DNA from: Pyxidicoccus trucidator
GTDB lineage: Bacteria; Myxococcota; Myxococcia; Myxococcales; Myxococcaceae
NCBI RefSeq assembly: GCF_010894435.1
Contig: NZ_JAAIXZ010000001.1
Coordinates: 1,394,322-1,458,321, forward strand
Direction of reading: 5' to 3'
DNA length: 64,000 nucleotides
How positions within the stretch are numbered: the stretch's first letter is position 1; each line of letters opens with the position of its first letter. The position numbers and the translations under genes were made by a program. Positions 1-8,192 of the stretch are shown piece after piece. The notes beneath the pieces were generated by a model. The model saw nothing but the letters and a program-made list of their open reading frames with translations, searched no databases and was not told the DNA's origin.

Positions 1-216
1 CTCCGTCTCCAGGGTGAGGGTGTAGTCGTCATCACTCGAGAAGTAGGCGAGCGACACGTCCCGGCACACGGGCGTCCCCGACACCGCACCCGTGACGGTG
101 ACGTCGCACCTGGCCTCGGGCTCCACGTCGTCCGGGCCCTCACCGCCGTCATCATCACCCCCGCAGCCAAGGAGCAGCGCCGCGCCAAGGAATGCCACAC
201 CCATGCTTCGTCTCAT
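1..216 (-). CDS. Lipoprotein of unknown function, 3' end cut off by window edge
   Basis: Reading on the minus strand, an ATG at 216 opens 72 uninterrupted codons that run off the left edge. The N-terminus is a classic lipoprotein signal: two Arg, a hydrophobic stretch (MGVAFLGAALLL) and the lipobox LLLGC followed by GGDDDGGEG, so the mature protein would be lipidated at Cys17 and tethered by an acidic, Gly-rich linker. The visible mature part has two Cys (residues near 37 and 49) and the start of a beta-rich segment. No family is recognisable from 72 residues. A second in-frame ATG lies at 204. Confidence 0.75.
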   Translation of the reverse strand, partial: MRRSMGVAFLGAALLLGCGGDDDGGEGPDDVEPEARCDVTVTGAVSGTPVCRDVSLAYFSSDDDYTLTLETE

Positions 217-320
217 TCGCGCCTCCGACGCCAGGAACCTCGCGCCGGAAGGTACCCGAAGCGCGGCTCCTGGCTCCAGGCTCCTTCCCGGCGCGGGCGG
301 GCGCTGCCTCCCACGCTCCC

Positions 321-1346
321 TCAGGAGCGGACGCGGATGACCAGCTTGCCGAAGGCCCCGCGGTCCAGGTGCTCCAGCGCGGCCGGCAGCTCCGCGAGCG
401 GATAGGTGGCGTCGATGACCGGCTTCAGCGCCAGCGAGTCCACCGCGCGCACCAGGCGCTCCAGGCCGCGCCTGTGGCCCACGAAGATGCCCTGGATGAG
501 GCCGTGCGTCTGGAACAGCGGCAGCACCGGGAAGCGGCCCTCGAAGCCCTCCAGCACGCCAATCAGGGAGATGCGCCCGCCGGGCGCCAGCGCCGCCGCC
601 GAGCGGCCCAGGTTGTCGCCACCCACCAATTCCAGGATGTGGTCCGCGCCCTGCCCGCCGGTGAGCTCCAGCACCGTCTTCTCCCAGTCCGGCGTGTGGC
701 GGCGGTGGATGCCGTGCGCCGCGCCCAGCGTCTTCGCGCGCGCGAGCTTGGCCTCGTCTCCCGAGACGACGATGACCCGCGCTCCCAGCGCCGACGCGAG
801 CTGCACCCCGAACAGCGACACGCCGCCCGTGCCCTGCGTCACCACCGTCTGCCCTGGCCGCAGCGCGCCCAGCTCCACCAGCGACGTCCACGCCGTGAGG
901 CCGGCGCAGGGCAGCGTGCTCGCCTGCGCGTCGTCCAGCGTCTCGGGCGAGGCGACCAGCCAGCCTTCAGGCATGGCCACGTACTCGGCCAGCACGCCGG
1001 GGGCGCTACCGCCCAGGCTCCGCACTCCACCATTCGCGCGGGGCACCGGCCCGTCCACCCAGTCCGTCTGGAAGTTGGCGATGACGCGCGCGCCTTCCCT
1101 GAAGCGCTGGACGCCCGCGCCGGTGGCGACGACCTCGCCCGCCATGTCGGAGGCGGGGGTGAAGGGGAGCGACACGCCCGTGTAGGCGGGCCCGTCCAGG
1201 AAGAGCTTCTCGCGGTAGTTGAGCGAGACGGCCGAGACGCGCACCAGCACCTCGCCCGGCCCCGGCTTCGGAATCGCCACGTCCGCCAGCTTCAGGTGCT
1301 CCCGGCCCGGACGCTCCAACTGCCACCGCTTCATCGTGCCGCCCAT
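321..1346 (-). CDS. Zinc-independent NAD(P)-dependent alcohol dehydrogenase (MDR superfamily, quinone-oxidoreductase-like)
   Basis: 341 residues, the usual length for medium-chain dehydrogenase/reductases. The N-terminal GroES-like domain contains PGPGEVLVRV and SLNYREKLFL; the Rossmann domain follows, with VVTQGTGGVSLFGVQLASA as the nucleotide-binding turn. The Cys/His ligands of zinc-dependent ADHs are missing, which fits the zinc-free quinone reductase branch. Start chosen at 1346 because GGGAG lies 6 nt upstream of that ATG; an internal ATG at 1334 (MKRWQLERPG) is the other option. The gene is divergent from a LysR-family regulator across a 119-bp gap, the usual layout of a LysR regulator and its target. 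Substrate unknown. Confidence 0.9.
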   Translation of the reverse strand: MGGTMKRWQLERPGREHLKLADVAIPKPGPGEVLVRVSAVSLNYREKLFLDGPAYTGVSLPFTPASDMAGEVVATGAGVQRFREGARVIANFQTDWVDGPVPRANGGVRSLGGSAPGVLAEYVAMPEGWLVASPETLDDAQASTLPCAGLTAWTSLVELGALRPGQTVVTQGTGGVSLFGVQLASALGARVIVVSGDEAKLARAKTLGAAHGIHRRHTPDWEKTVLELTGGQGADHILELVGGDNLGRSAAALAPGGRISLIGVLEGFEGRFPVLPLFQTHGLIQGIFVGHRRGLERLVRAVDSLALKPVIDATYPLAELPAALEHLDRGAFGKLVIRVRS

Positions 1347-1465
1347 CGTCTGCTCCCGTGTCATGCGTGAAAGCCGCACGGGGGATATAGAGACGCGTCC
1401 CTTTCTCCAGTGGCGACACTTCGTTGACTCACTGGGGACACGGCGGCACCAATCGGAGTAGCGCC

Positions 1466-2380
1466 ATGACGGACCGGCTCAGCGGAGTGCTCACCTTCGT
1501 CCAGGCCGTGGAGGCCGGGAGCTTCGCGCTCGCCGCCGAGCGCCTGGGCCTGTCGCGCTCGGCCGTCGGCAAGAGCATTGCCCGGCTGGAGGAGCGGCTG
1601 GACACACGCCTGTTCCACCGCACCACGCGCAGCCAGAGCCTCACCGATGACGGGCAGTCCTTCTATGAGCGCTGCGTGCGCGCGCTGGCGGAGCTGGAGG
1701 CCGCCGAGGCGGCGCTGGACTCGGGACGCCGCGCCCCCACCGGCCGCCTGCGGGTGACGGCGCCCGTGCTGTTCGGCCGGCACTGCGCGGCGCCGCTGCT
1801 CTGGGAGCTGGCCCGCAAGCACCCCGGGCTGGAGCTGGAGCTCTCCTTCAGCGACCGCGTGGTGGACCTCATCGAGGACGGCTATGACCTGGCCATCCGC
1901 GTCGCGCCGCTGGCCGACAATGCCGGCCTCGCGGCCCGCCGGCTGGGAGTGCAGGAGATGGTGGTCTGCGCGTCCCCCGGGTACCTCCGCAAGCATGGCC
2001 GGCCCCGGACGCTCGCGGACCTGGAGCGACACGAGGGCGTCGTCTACGGCCGCAACGGCGTCGGCAAGCCATGGCGCTTCCCGGATGCCCAGGGCGTGGA
2101 CCGGCGCGTGTCCGTCCCGCACCGCCTGCGCTTCGATGACCTGGAGACCATCGCCGACGCCGCCACCCAGGGCTCCGGACTGGCGTGGCTGCCGTGCTGG
2201 CTCGTCGCGGAGCGCGTGCGTGGAGGGCAGCTCATCCCCGTGCTGAAAGAGGAGCCCAGCCACGGCAATGAAATCTTCGCCGTCTGGCCGCAGAACAAGC
2301 ACCTGCCGTCCAAGGTGCGCGCCGCCATCGACGTGCTCGCGGCGCGCATCCCAGAGCGACTGTCCCCGAACCACCGATAG
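1466..2380 (+). CDS. LysR-family transcriptional regulator
   Basis: 304 residues, typical LysR length. The N-terminal winged helix-turn-helix is clear (FVQAVEAGSFALAAERLGLS, then SAVGKSIARLEERLDTRLF), followed by a periplasmic-binding-protein-like effector domain starting near GRLRVTAPVLFG. The sequence resembles the CrgA/DhcR-type LysR subgroup that often controls a neighbouring oxidoreductase. Start at ATG 1466 is supported by GGAG at 1455-1458. It faces away from the alcohol dehydrogenase gene, so control of that gene, and autoregulation, is the likely role (inference). The stop lies 8 bp from the stop of the convergent CGNR gene. Confidence 0.93.
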   Translation: MTDRLSGVLTFVQAVEAGSFALAAERLGLSRSAVGKSIARLEERLDTRLFHRTTRSQSLTDDGQSFYERCVRALAELEAAEAALDSGRRAPTGRLRVTAPVLFGRHCAAPLLWELARKHPGLELELSFSDRVVDLIEDGYDLAIRVAPLADNAGLAARRLGVQEMVVCASPGYLRKHGRPRTLADLERHEGVVYGRNGVGKPWRFPDAQGVDRRVSVPHRLRFDDLETIADAATQGSGLAWLPCWLVAERVRGGQLIPVLKEEPSHGNEIFAVWPQNKHLPSKVRAAIDVLAARIPERLSPNHR

Positions 2381-2388
2381 ACACCCGT

Positions 2389-2994
2389 CTACCGTGTGTC
2401 CTCGCGCTGCCGTCGGCGGAACTCCTCCACCTTCGCCTTGTTGCCGCAGCCGGACATGGAGCACCAGCGCCGCTGGCCGGAGCGGGAGGTGTCCACGAAG
2501 AGCAGCGCACAGCCCTCCCCCTCGCAGTTGCGGATGCGCTCCGCGAGCGGACCGCCGAGCAGCTCCACGCCGTCCCTCGCCACCGCCGCCAGCAGGGAGC
2601 GCACGCCGCCCCCCATCCAGGTGAGCCCCTCCGCTCCGAGCTGGGGCGCCGGAGGAGGCTCCGCCGCCCACCGGTTCACCAGCGCCCGGTCCCTGGAGTC
2701 GAAGCCCTCTCCCCGCACGCGGGCCCGGGCCAGCCGGTAGAGGGCCTCCCGCAGCTCGCGTGCGTGGCCCAGCTCCTCCTCCGTGGCCTTCGGGTCCTTC
2801 ACCGCCAGCCCGGCGGCCACGAGCCAGCGGCCCAGGTCGTGAGGCGTCTCCAGCAGCTCTCTCGGCTCGGCCTTGAGCCGCGCGGCCAGGGAGGCCGGCA
2901 GGTCCAGCGCCAGCCGGCCGGAGCGGAACTTGAACCCGTCGCGCAGCTCTCCCGTCGGCGTCTCGCGCGGGGCCGGACTCTTCGTGCGTGCCAT
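2389..2994 (-). CDS. CGNR zinc-finger protein, ABATE-type, probable transcription regulator
   Basis: About 201 residues. The C-terminal CGNR domain is easy to see: NCEGEGCALLF, then RRWCSMSGCGNKAKVEEFRRR, giving the paired Cys of a zinc knuckle and a basic helix. The middle part (ELREALYRLARARV) fits the all-helical ABATE domain that precedes CGNR in putative stress-induced regulators. Start at ATG 2994 (MARTKS) is preferred over one at 3009. The gene is divergent from an SDR gene, and the gap holds two matching 21-bp inverted repeats at 3015 and 3061. I infer that this protein binds them and represses itself and the SDR; no direct evidence exists in the sequence. Confidence 0.88.
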   Translation of the reverse strand: MARTKSPAPRETPTGELRDGFKFRSGRLALDLPASLAARLKAEPRELLETPHDLGRWLVAAGLAVKDPKATEEELGHARELREALYRLARARVRGEGFDSRDRALVNRWAAEPPPAPQLGAEGLTWMGGGVRSLLAAVARDGVELLGGPLAERIRNCEGEGCALLFVDTSRSGQRRWCSMSGCGNKAKVEEFRRRQREDTR

Positions 2995-3014
2995 GTGCGC
3001 CCTCAACAAAGCAT

Positions 3015-3035
3015 GAAACCTGTTTGACAGGTTAC
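3015..3035. promoter_or_regulatory. Operator copy 1 in the CGNR/SDR divergent promoter
   Basis: 21-bp imperfect palindrome with core AACCTGT-TTG-ACAGGTT. It matches the copy at 3061-3081 at 16 of 21 positions, and differences sit mainly in the central spacer, as expected for a dimeric regulator site. It lies immediately upstream of the CGNR start codon. A possible minus-10 element for the plus strand, TACTAAT, overlaps its right edge (3033-3039). Confidence 0.75.
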
Positions 3036-3060
3036 TAATTCCGGAACATATCCACCGCGC

Positions 3061-3081
3061 GTAACCTGTTCATGAGGTTAC
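3061..3081. promoter_or_regulatory. Operator copy 2 in the CGNR/SDR divergent promoter
   Basis: 21-bp palindrome with perfect 7-bp arms GTAACCT and AGGTTAC separated by GTTCATG. Its start is 46 bp from the start of copy 1, and it ends 29 bp before the SDR start codon, downstream of the possible TACTAAT minus-10 element, a position suited to repression of the SDR gene. Confidence 0.78.
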
Positions 3082-3110
3082 GGCATTCCATCCACTCGGG
3101 AGGTGGTCCC

Positions 3111-3830
3111 ATGCAGTTGGAAGGCAAGCGGGTGATTGTCATCGGTGCAGGCTCCGGCATTGGCCGGTGCGTGGCCGTCGCCGCATCGGAGGCTGGCGCC
3201 AGCGTGGTGCTGGCGGGGCGCAAGCAGGAGTCGCTGGAGGCCACCGCGGCACTGCTGAAGGGGCCCCGGGAGGTGCGCGTCCTGGATGCCTCGGTGGAGG
3301 CGCAGGTCGCGGCCTTCTTCGAGTCGGTCGGCCCGTTCGACCACCTGGTGAGCACCACGAGTCAGGGCGCCTCCGGGCCCATCACCGAGATGGGGGCCGC
3401 CTCCGTCGAGCGGGCCTTCGCCGCCAAGCTCTGGGCGCCCATCTTCCTGGTGAAGCACGCCGCCGCGCGCATCGCGCCGGAGGGCTCCTTCACCTTCTTC
3501 TCGGGCTTCCGCGCGTGGAAGCCCGCTCCGGGAACCTCCATCACCAGCCTGGTCAATGGAGGGCTCGAGGCCTTCACCAAGGCCATGGCCGTGGAGCTGG
3601 CGCCGGTGCGGCTCAACGCCATCTCCCCGGGCGTGGTGGACTCCGGGGCCTTCTGGGAGCGGCTCGGCGCCGACGCCCGGGAGCGGCTCTTCGCGGACTA
3701 CGCGCGCAGGGCCCCTGCCCGGCGCGTGGGCAGACCCGAGGACCTCGCCTCCGCCACGCTCTTCGCGATGACCAACCCCTTCCTGACCGGAACCGTCCTT
3801 GCCGTGGACGGTGGCGGTCCGCTCATGTGA
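3111..3830 (+). CDS. Short-chain dehydrogenase/reductase-like protein with an atypical active site
   Basis: 239 residues, classical SDR length. The cofactor motif VIGAGSGIGRCVA is at residues 10-22 and an Asp-rich strand end (VLDAS) follows. The C-terminal hallmark ISPGVVDSG and the terminal VDGGG motif are intact. However, the catalytic YxxxK is not found: the aligned segment after FFSGFRAW reads TSLVNGGLEAFTKAM, so Tyr and Lys are replaced by Thr and Asn. It may bind a nucleotide without classical SDR chemistry. Start at ATG 3111 has GGGAGG 7 nt upstream. It is probably cotranscribed with the lipocalin-like gene that starts 8 nt after its stop. Confidence 0.9.
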   Translation: MQLEGKRVIVIGAGSGIGRCVAVAASEAGASVVLAGRKQESLEATAALLKGPREVRVLDASVEAQVAAFFESVGPFDHLVSTTSQGASGPITEMGAASVERAFAAKLWAPIFLVKHAAARIAPEGSFTFFSGFRAWKPAPGTSITSLVNGGLEAFTKAMAVELAPVRLNAISPGVVDSGAFWERLGADARERLFADYARRAPARRVGRPEDLASATLFAMTNPFLTGTVLAVDGGGPLM

Positions 3831-3838
3831 GGCCCGCC

Positions 3839-4366
3839 TTGAACCCGACTGTACGACTCACCCTCGCCGCCGTGTCGCTGCTGCTCCTCGTCCCCGCCCT
3901 TCCCGCGGGCAACGCAGCCCCGCCAGCGGCGGTGTCCCAGGAGCAGCTCGCTGGCACCTGGACGCTCGTAGCCGTGGACAACGTGTTCCCCGACGGCCGA
4001 CGGGTCCAGCTCTACGGCGTCAGCCCCCAGGGCCTGCTCATGTTCGATGCACGGGGCCGCTACTCCATCCACATCTTCCGCGCGGGCCGCGCCAGGTTCG
4101 CGTCCAGCGACAAGAACCAGGGCACGCCGGAGGAGAACCAGGCCACGGTGCAGGGGAGCAACTCGCACTTCGGCCGGTACTCGGTGAAGGCGGCGGAGCG
4201 CACCCTCACCTTCCACATCGACCACGCCTCGTTTCCCAACTGGGAGGGCACCGAGCAGCAGCGCGCCTTCACGCTCGCGGGCGACGAGCTGACGTACACC
4301 GTGCCCGTACCGACGAGCGGCGGGCCGACGGCGGTGGGCGAGGTGAAGTGGAAGCGCGTCCGGTAG
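3839..4366 (+). CDS. Secreted lipocalin-like domain protein
   Basis: 175 residues from a TTG at 3839, 8 nt after the SDR stop. The start is inferred because the frame then reads a good Sec signal peptide (MNPTVRLTLAAVSLLLLVPALPAGNAAPP). The mature part begins QLAGTWTLVAVDNVFPDGRR, the entry motif of lipocalin-like (Lipocalin_5) proteins, and ends in a beta strand with EVKWKRV. Such proteins are small beta barrels in the cell envelope with unknown ligands. The tight spacing suggests an operon with the SDR gene under the same operators. The exact start codon is the weak point. Confidence 0.8.
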   Translation: MNPTVRLTLAAVSLLLLVPALPAGNAAPPAAVSQEQLAGTWTLVAVDNVFPDGRRVQLYGVSPQGLLMFDARGRYSIHIFRAGRARFASSDKNQGTPEENQATVQGSNSHFGRYSVKAAERTLTFHIDHASFPNWEGTEQQRAFTLAGDELTYTVPVPTSGGPTAVGEVKWKRVR

Positions 4367-4528
4367 ACGGGCCGCACCGGAGCGCGTGTGCCCGTCATCC
4401 ACGCACCGGGCAGTGAGGAGGGTCCTCGCACGGCTCGGCAGGGCCTGGCCGCTCGCGGGGTGCGGCCGGGCGCGGAGCCCGTCCCACCCACTTTCGCCCG
4501 GAGCCGGGTTCATTTATTGAAGAAGGAC

Positions 4529-5218
4529 ATGCGCCGGCACTGCCCCATCTGTCCCCAGAAGCCCCTGCGAGACACCCAGCTCAACGGGGTCCTCGTGGCC
4601 ACCTGTGACTCCTGCAAGGGCCACTGGATGGAGCACGATGAGCTGGAGCGGCTGACCCCCGCCTGGAAGACCGACGCGCCGTGGGCCGCGCTGCACGATG
4701 CGCCCCGGCGCTGCCCCCACGCCCAGCACCATGTCCCGGCCTCTCGGGAGAACTGCGGGCTGTGTGGCCGGGCGGCCGCGCGCTGCCCCACCTGCGATGA
4801 GCACCTCTCCCAGGTGCGGATGCAGGCCTGCGCGGTGGACGTGTGCAGCCGGTGTCACGGCCTCTGGCTGGACGCGAGCGAGCTGGAATTGCTCCGCCGT
4901 GCGCCCAGACACTCGCTGCGCCCCCTGGTGGGTGCCGCCGCCGTGGCCGCCGCGACCGCGGCCGCGCTGGCCGCCTCACAGTCCACCGTCGTCAGCTCGA
5001 GCCCGATTCAGGAGGCCGCGCGGGATGTCGCGACGACCACGGGAGAAGTCGTGGCGGAGGTCGCGGTGGAGGTGGTGGCGGAGGGCGCCCTGGAAGTCAT
5101 CGTGGACGGCGCCGGCACGGTCATCGAAGTCGCCGTGGAGGGCGCCTCCGCCGTGGGCGTCGCGGTCGGCGAGGCGATGGCCGCCGTCCTGGCCGCCATC
5201 GCCGACGCCCTCAACTGA
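4529..5218 (+). CDS. TFIIB-type zinc-ribbon protein with hydrophobic C-terminus
   Basis: 229 residues. Two zinc ribbons of the zf-TFIIB type are visible: HCPICPQKPL ... CDSCKGHWMEHDELERL (residues 4-38) and CPTCDEHL ... CSRCHGLWLDASELELL (about 80-116), with an additional CxxC (NCGLCG) between them. After residue 120 comes an Ala/Val-rich segment (GAAAVAAATAAALAAS) that could be a membrane helix, and then a low-complexity VEVAVEVV-like stretch. In this family the paired ribbon is common but its function is unknown. ATG 4529 is preferred; an in-frame TTG at 4517 and a long upstream extension to 4388 are less likely. Convergent with the peptidase gene, 12 bp apart. Confidence 0.8.
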   Translation: MRRHCPICPQKPLRDTQLNGVLVATCDSCKGHWMEHDELERLTPAWKTDAPWAALHDAPRRCPHAQHHVPASRENCGLCGRAAARCPTCDEHLSQVRMQACAVDVCSRCHGLWLDASELELLRRAPRHSLRPLVGAAAVAAATAAALAASQSTVVSSSPIQEAARDVATTTGEVVAEVAVEVVAEGALEVIVDGAGTVIEVAVEGASAVGVAVGEAMAAVLAAIADALN

Positions 5219-5230
5219 CCACCGCGCGGC

Positions 5231-8050
5231 TCAGCGGGGCCGCTTGCTCTCCTGGAACGTCACCTCCAGCGGCACTTCCTTGCCCTCGCGGAAGACCACC
5301 GCCTTCACCGTCTCGCCGGGCTTGGAGGCGTTGAGCACGAACATGAGGTCCTCCACGCCGCCAATCACGTGCTTGCCGATGCGCACCAGGATGTCGCCCC
5401 GCTTCATGCCCGCCTGGTCCGCCGCGCCCCCGGCGCGCACGCCCGCGAGCAGCATGCCCTTCTGTCCCTCGGGCGGACCCGCGTAGTCCGGCACGGTGCC
5501 GAGCGACGCGTTGAAGCTGCGCATGTCCCCGCGAGGAGCCGGCGACGGCACCGTGCGGTAGGTGAGCGCCGTCGTCCCATCCAGCGCCAGCGCCACGGCC
5601 GAGACGATGCTCGCCACCCGCGACGTGCCCCCCACGTTGAGCGTCTCCACCGTGTCCGTGGGCTTGTGGTAGTCCGAGTGCGCGCCGGTGAAGAAGTGCA
5701 GCACCGGGACGCCCGCCGCGTAGAACGGTGAGTGGTCGCTCGGGCCGTAGCCGTCGCCGCTGGAGTTGCACGGGACGCGGGCCTTCTCGCAGGCGGCGGC
5801 GATGAGCGGCCCCCACTCCCCGGCGGACTCGGCGCCCAGCACGTTCAGCCCGCCCGAGCGCAGCCGGCCCACCATGTCCAGGTTCAGCATCGCGGTGATG
5901 CCCTTCATCCCAGCGTCGCCGCGCTGCCGCGTGAAGTACGTGGACCCGAGCACTCCCGTCTCCTCACCGGAGAAGGCGATGAAGAGCACGTCGCGCTTCA
6001 ACTGCCCGCGCTGCTCCGCCAGCGAGCGCGCGATTTCGAGCAGCCCGGCGACTCCAGAGGCGTTGTCGTCCGCCCCACCGTGCGCCTCATGCCGGTCGGG
6101 AGACAGCGAGAAGCGCCCGCCCATGCCCAGGTGGTCATAGTGCGCGCCAATCACGACGGTGCCCGGCAGCTTCCCCTCCCCCGCCGGTAGCAGCGCCGCC
6201 ACGTTGAAGGCGTCGCGCTTCTCGAAGTCGAGCCGCACCTCGAGGCGCGCATCCACCTGCTTGCCCTTCAGCAGCGCGTCCATCAGCGGCTCCAGGGCCG
6301 CGCGCTTCACCACCACCACGGGGATTCCGGCGTCGCCATGGCCTTCGGGAGACAGGCCGGGCAGCGCGGCCTCGGGAGGCATCCGCCAGTCCTTCTGGGC
6401 AGGCGTGGGGGCCTCGGGCCAGTCCACGACGATGAGCCCCGTCGCTCCGTGCCGCGCGGCGACCCAGGCCTTGTAGCGGAGGTCTCCGAAGCGCCGCTGC
6501 TTGTCGGTGTCCGCGAAGGTGGCCGTGTCGGGCACGAAGCGCCGCACCACGACGACCTTGCCCTTGGCGCCGCGCTTCAGGGCGTAGTCATTCACCTTCA
6601 GCGACGGCTCGACGATGCCGTAGTTGGCGAACACCAGCGGCGCCTGGACCGCGTTCTGCGCGGAGAACCCGAGCACCGTGAACGCATCCGCCGGGAGCAC
6701 CTTCCCACCCAGCGTCACCTGCGTCGCCGGGCCCTGCTTCACCGCCGTCGTCACCGGGAACACCTGGCGGAATGAGCCGCCGTCTCCCGCCGGCGTGAGG
6801 CCGAGCGTCTGGAAGCGCTGCTCGATGAACTGGCCCGCCGCCTCCAGCCCGCCGGTGCCGATGCCGCGCCCCTCACGCTCCGGGGCCGCGAGGAACGTCA
6901 CGTCGCGCTTGATGCGCTCCACGGCCGTCTCCGCCGTCTCGGCGGGCTTCGCGTCCTCCACCCACCGCGCGAGGAAGACGTTGGTGTCGCTGCGTCCCTG
7001 GGCCGTGGCGCGGTTGCTGGAGAACACCAGCCACTTCCCGTCAGGGGAGAACATGGGGAAGCCGTCGAAGCCCGGCGCGTGGGTGATGCGCTCCAGGTTG
7101 GAGCCGTCGACGTCCACTGCCCAGATGTCGAACTCGCGGCCCTTCGGGTCGCCGTGGTTCGAGGAGAAGAGGATGCGCCGGCCGTTGGGGTGGAAGAAGG
7201 GCGCGAAGGCCGCGGCGTTGAGCCACGTAATCTGCCGCGCCTCCGAGCCGTCCGCGTTGGCCACGTACAGCTCCAGCTTCGTGGGCCGCACGAGCCCCTT
7301 CGTCAGCAGGGCCTTGTAGTCGTCCGCTTCCTTGCCCGCGTGCGGCCGCGAGGCGCGCCAGACAATCTTCGAGCAGTCCGCGTTGAAGAACGCGCCGCCG
7401 TCATAGCCAGGCGTGTGGGTGAGCCGGCGGACATTCCCGCCGTCCTTGTCCATGCGGTACAGCTCCAGGTCTCCATCCCGCACGGAGGTGAAGATGACGG
7501 AGCCATCCTTCCCGCAGACGGTGCCCTCCGCGTCGTAGCCCGGCGTCTCCGTCAGTCGCGTCAGTTCGCCGCTGCCATCCGCGCGCGACTTGAAGATGTC
7601 GTAGGTGTCGTAGAGCGCCCAGACGTAGCCCATGGAGTGGTCCGGACGCGGCGGGCACGCCTCGCCGCCCAGGTGCGTGGACGCGTAGAGGACCTCCTGG
7701 TCTCCCGGGAAGAAGTGCGCGCACGTCGTGGCGCCCTTCCCGCTCGACACGGGCGTCAGCGTGGGCGTCGCGCCCTGGACGTCGACGGCCATGCGGTAGA
7801 TGCGGTCACACCCCATGCCCTCCAGTCGGGCCTGGAGGGAGAGCTGCCGGCCGTCGAAGGACCAGTAGGCCTCGGCGTTCTCTCCGCCGAAGGTGAGCTG
7901 GCGAAGGTCCGCCAGCCGCACCTCCTGCGGAAGGGCGGGCACGGTGGGCGAGGAGGCGCCAGCCTCGGCAGTCGGCTCCGGAGCGGGAGCCGTGCCTGAA
8001 GGGGTGGCACAGGAAAGCAGGGCAAGGAATGGGAGCAGGCGACGCTTCAT
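5231..8050 (-). CDS. Lipoprotein peptidase: WD40-like propeller, PA-like insert, M28 zinc peptidase, PDZ
   Basis: 939 residues. Signal and lipobox FLALLSC put Cys14 at the lipid anchor. Residues 50-370 hold TolB-like PD40 propeller repeats (FSPDGKWLVFSSNR and relatives). The M28 peptidase covers about 610-825: ligands and catalytic residues are in GAHYDH (His637, Asp639), GADDNASG (Asp661 region), SGEETG (Glu696/697), NLDMVGR (Asp725) and SDYHKPTD (His795). A PA-like insert (470-600) separates propeller and catalytic core, and a PDZ domain (about 860-935, GMLLAGVRAGGAADQAGMKRGD) closes the protein. It should be an outer-membrane-attached aminopeptidase that binds peptides with propeller and PDZ. 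All catalytic motifs are intact. Confidence 0.95.
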   Translation of the reverse strand: MKRRLLPFLALLSCATPSGTAPAPEPTAEAGASSPTVPALPQEVRLADLRQLTFGGENAEAYWSFDGRQLSLQARLEGMGCDRIYRMAVDVQGATPTLTPVSSGKGATTCAHFFPGDQEVLYASTHLGGEACPPRPDHSMGYVWALYDTYDIFKSRADGSGELTRLTETPGYDAEGTVCGKDGSVIFTSVRDGDLELYRMDKDGGNVRRLTHTPGYDGGAFFNADCSKIVWRASRPHAGKEADDYKALLTKGLVRPTKLELYVANADGSEARQITWLNAAAFAPFFHPNGRRILFSSNHGDPKGREFDIWAVDVDGSNLERITHAPGFDGFPMFSPDGKWLVFSSNRATAQGRSDTNVFLARWVEDAKPAETAETAVERIKRDVTFLAAPEREGRGIGTGGLEAAGQFIEQRFQTLGLTPAGDGGSFRQVFPVTTAVKQGPATQVTLGGKVLPADAFTVLGFSAQNAVQAPLVFANYGIVEPSLKVNDYALKRGAKGKVVVVRRFVPDTATFADTDKQRRFGDLRYKAWVAARHGATGLIVVDWPEAPTPAQKDWRMPPEAALPGLSPEGHGDAGIPVVVVKRAALEPLMDALLKGKQVDARLEVRLDFEKRDAFNVAALLPAGEGKLPGTVVIGAHYDHLGMGGRFSLSPDRHEAHGGADDNASGVAGLLEIARSLAEQRGQLKRDVLFIAFSGEETGVLGSTYFTRQRGDAGMKGITAMLNLDMVGRLRSGGLNVLGAESAGEWGPLIAAACEKARVPCNSSGDGYGPSDHSPFYAAGVPVLHFFTGAHSDYHKPTDTVETLNVGGTSRVASIVSAVALALDGTTALTYRTVPSPAPRGDMRSFNASLGTVPDYAGPPEGQKGMLLAGVRAGGAADQAGMKRGDILVRIGKHVIGGVEDLMFVLNASKPGETVKAVVFREGKEVPLEVTFQESKRPR

Positions 8051-8192
8051 GGGCAGACCATCTCAGAGCCGCCCGCCCGGCTCAAATGAAGTCGGGTGGA
8101 TGATGCAACCCCACCCCCGCCTACTCCTCGCCGTGGGTCTCGATGGAACAGGTCCCCGTCGGAACCTCCCCTCGCCATGCGAGAGTGGCCTC

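Noticed and set aside
192..1370. Long plus-strand open frame across the alcohol dehydrogenase
   Set aside because: It is antisense to a well-supported MDR gene, has no start signal or family match, and shows the Arg/His-rich composition of an antisense frame in GC-rich DNA.
3167..3838. In-frame upstream extension of the lipocalin-like gene through the SDR gene
   Set aside because: The extension lies in the wrong frame of the SDR; a signal peptide at TTG 3839 marks the real N-terminus.
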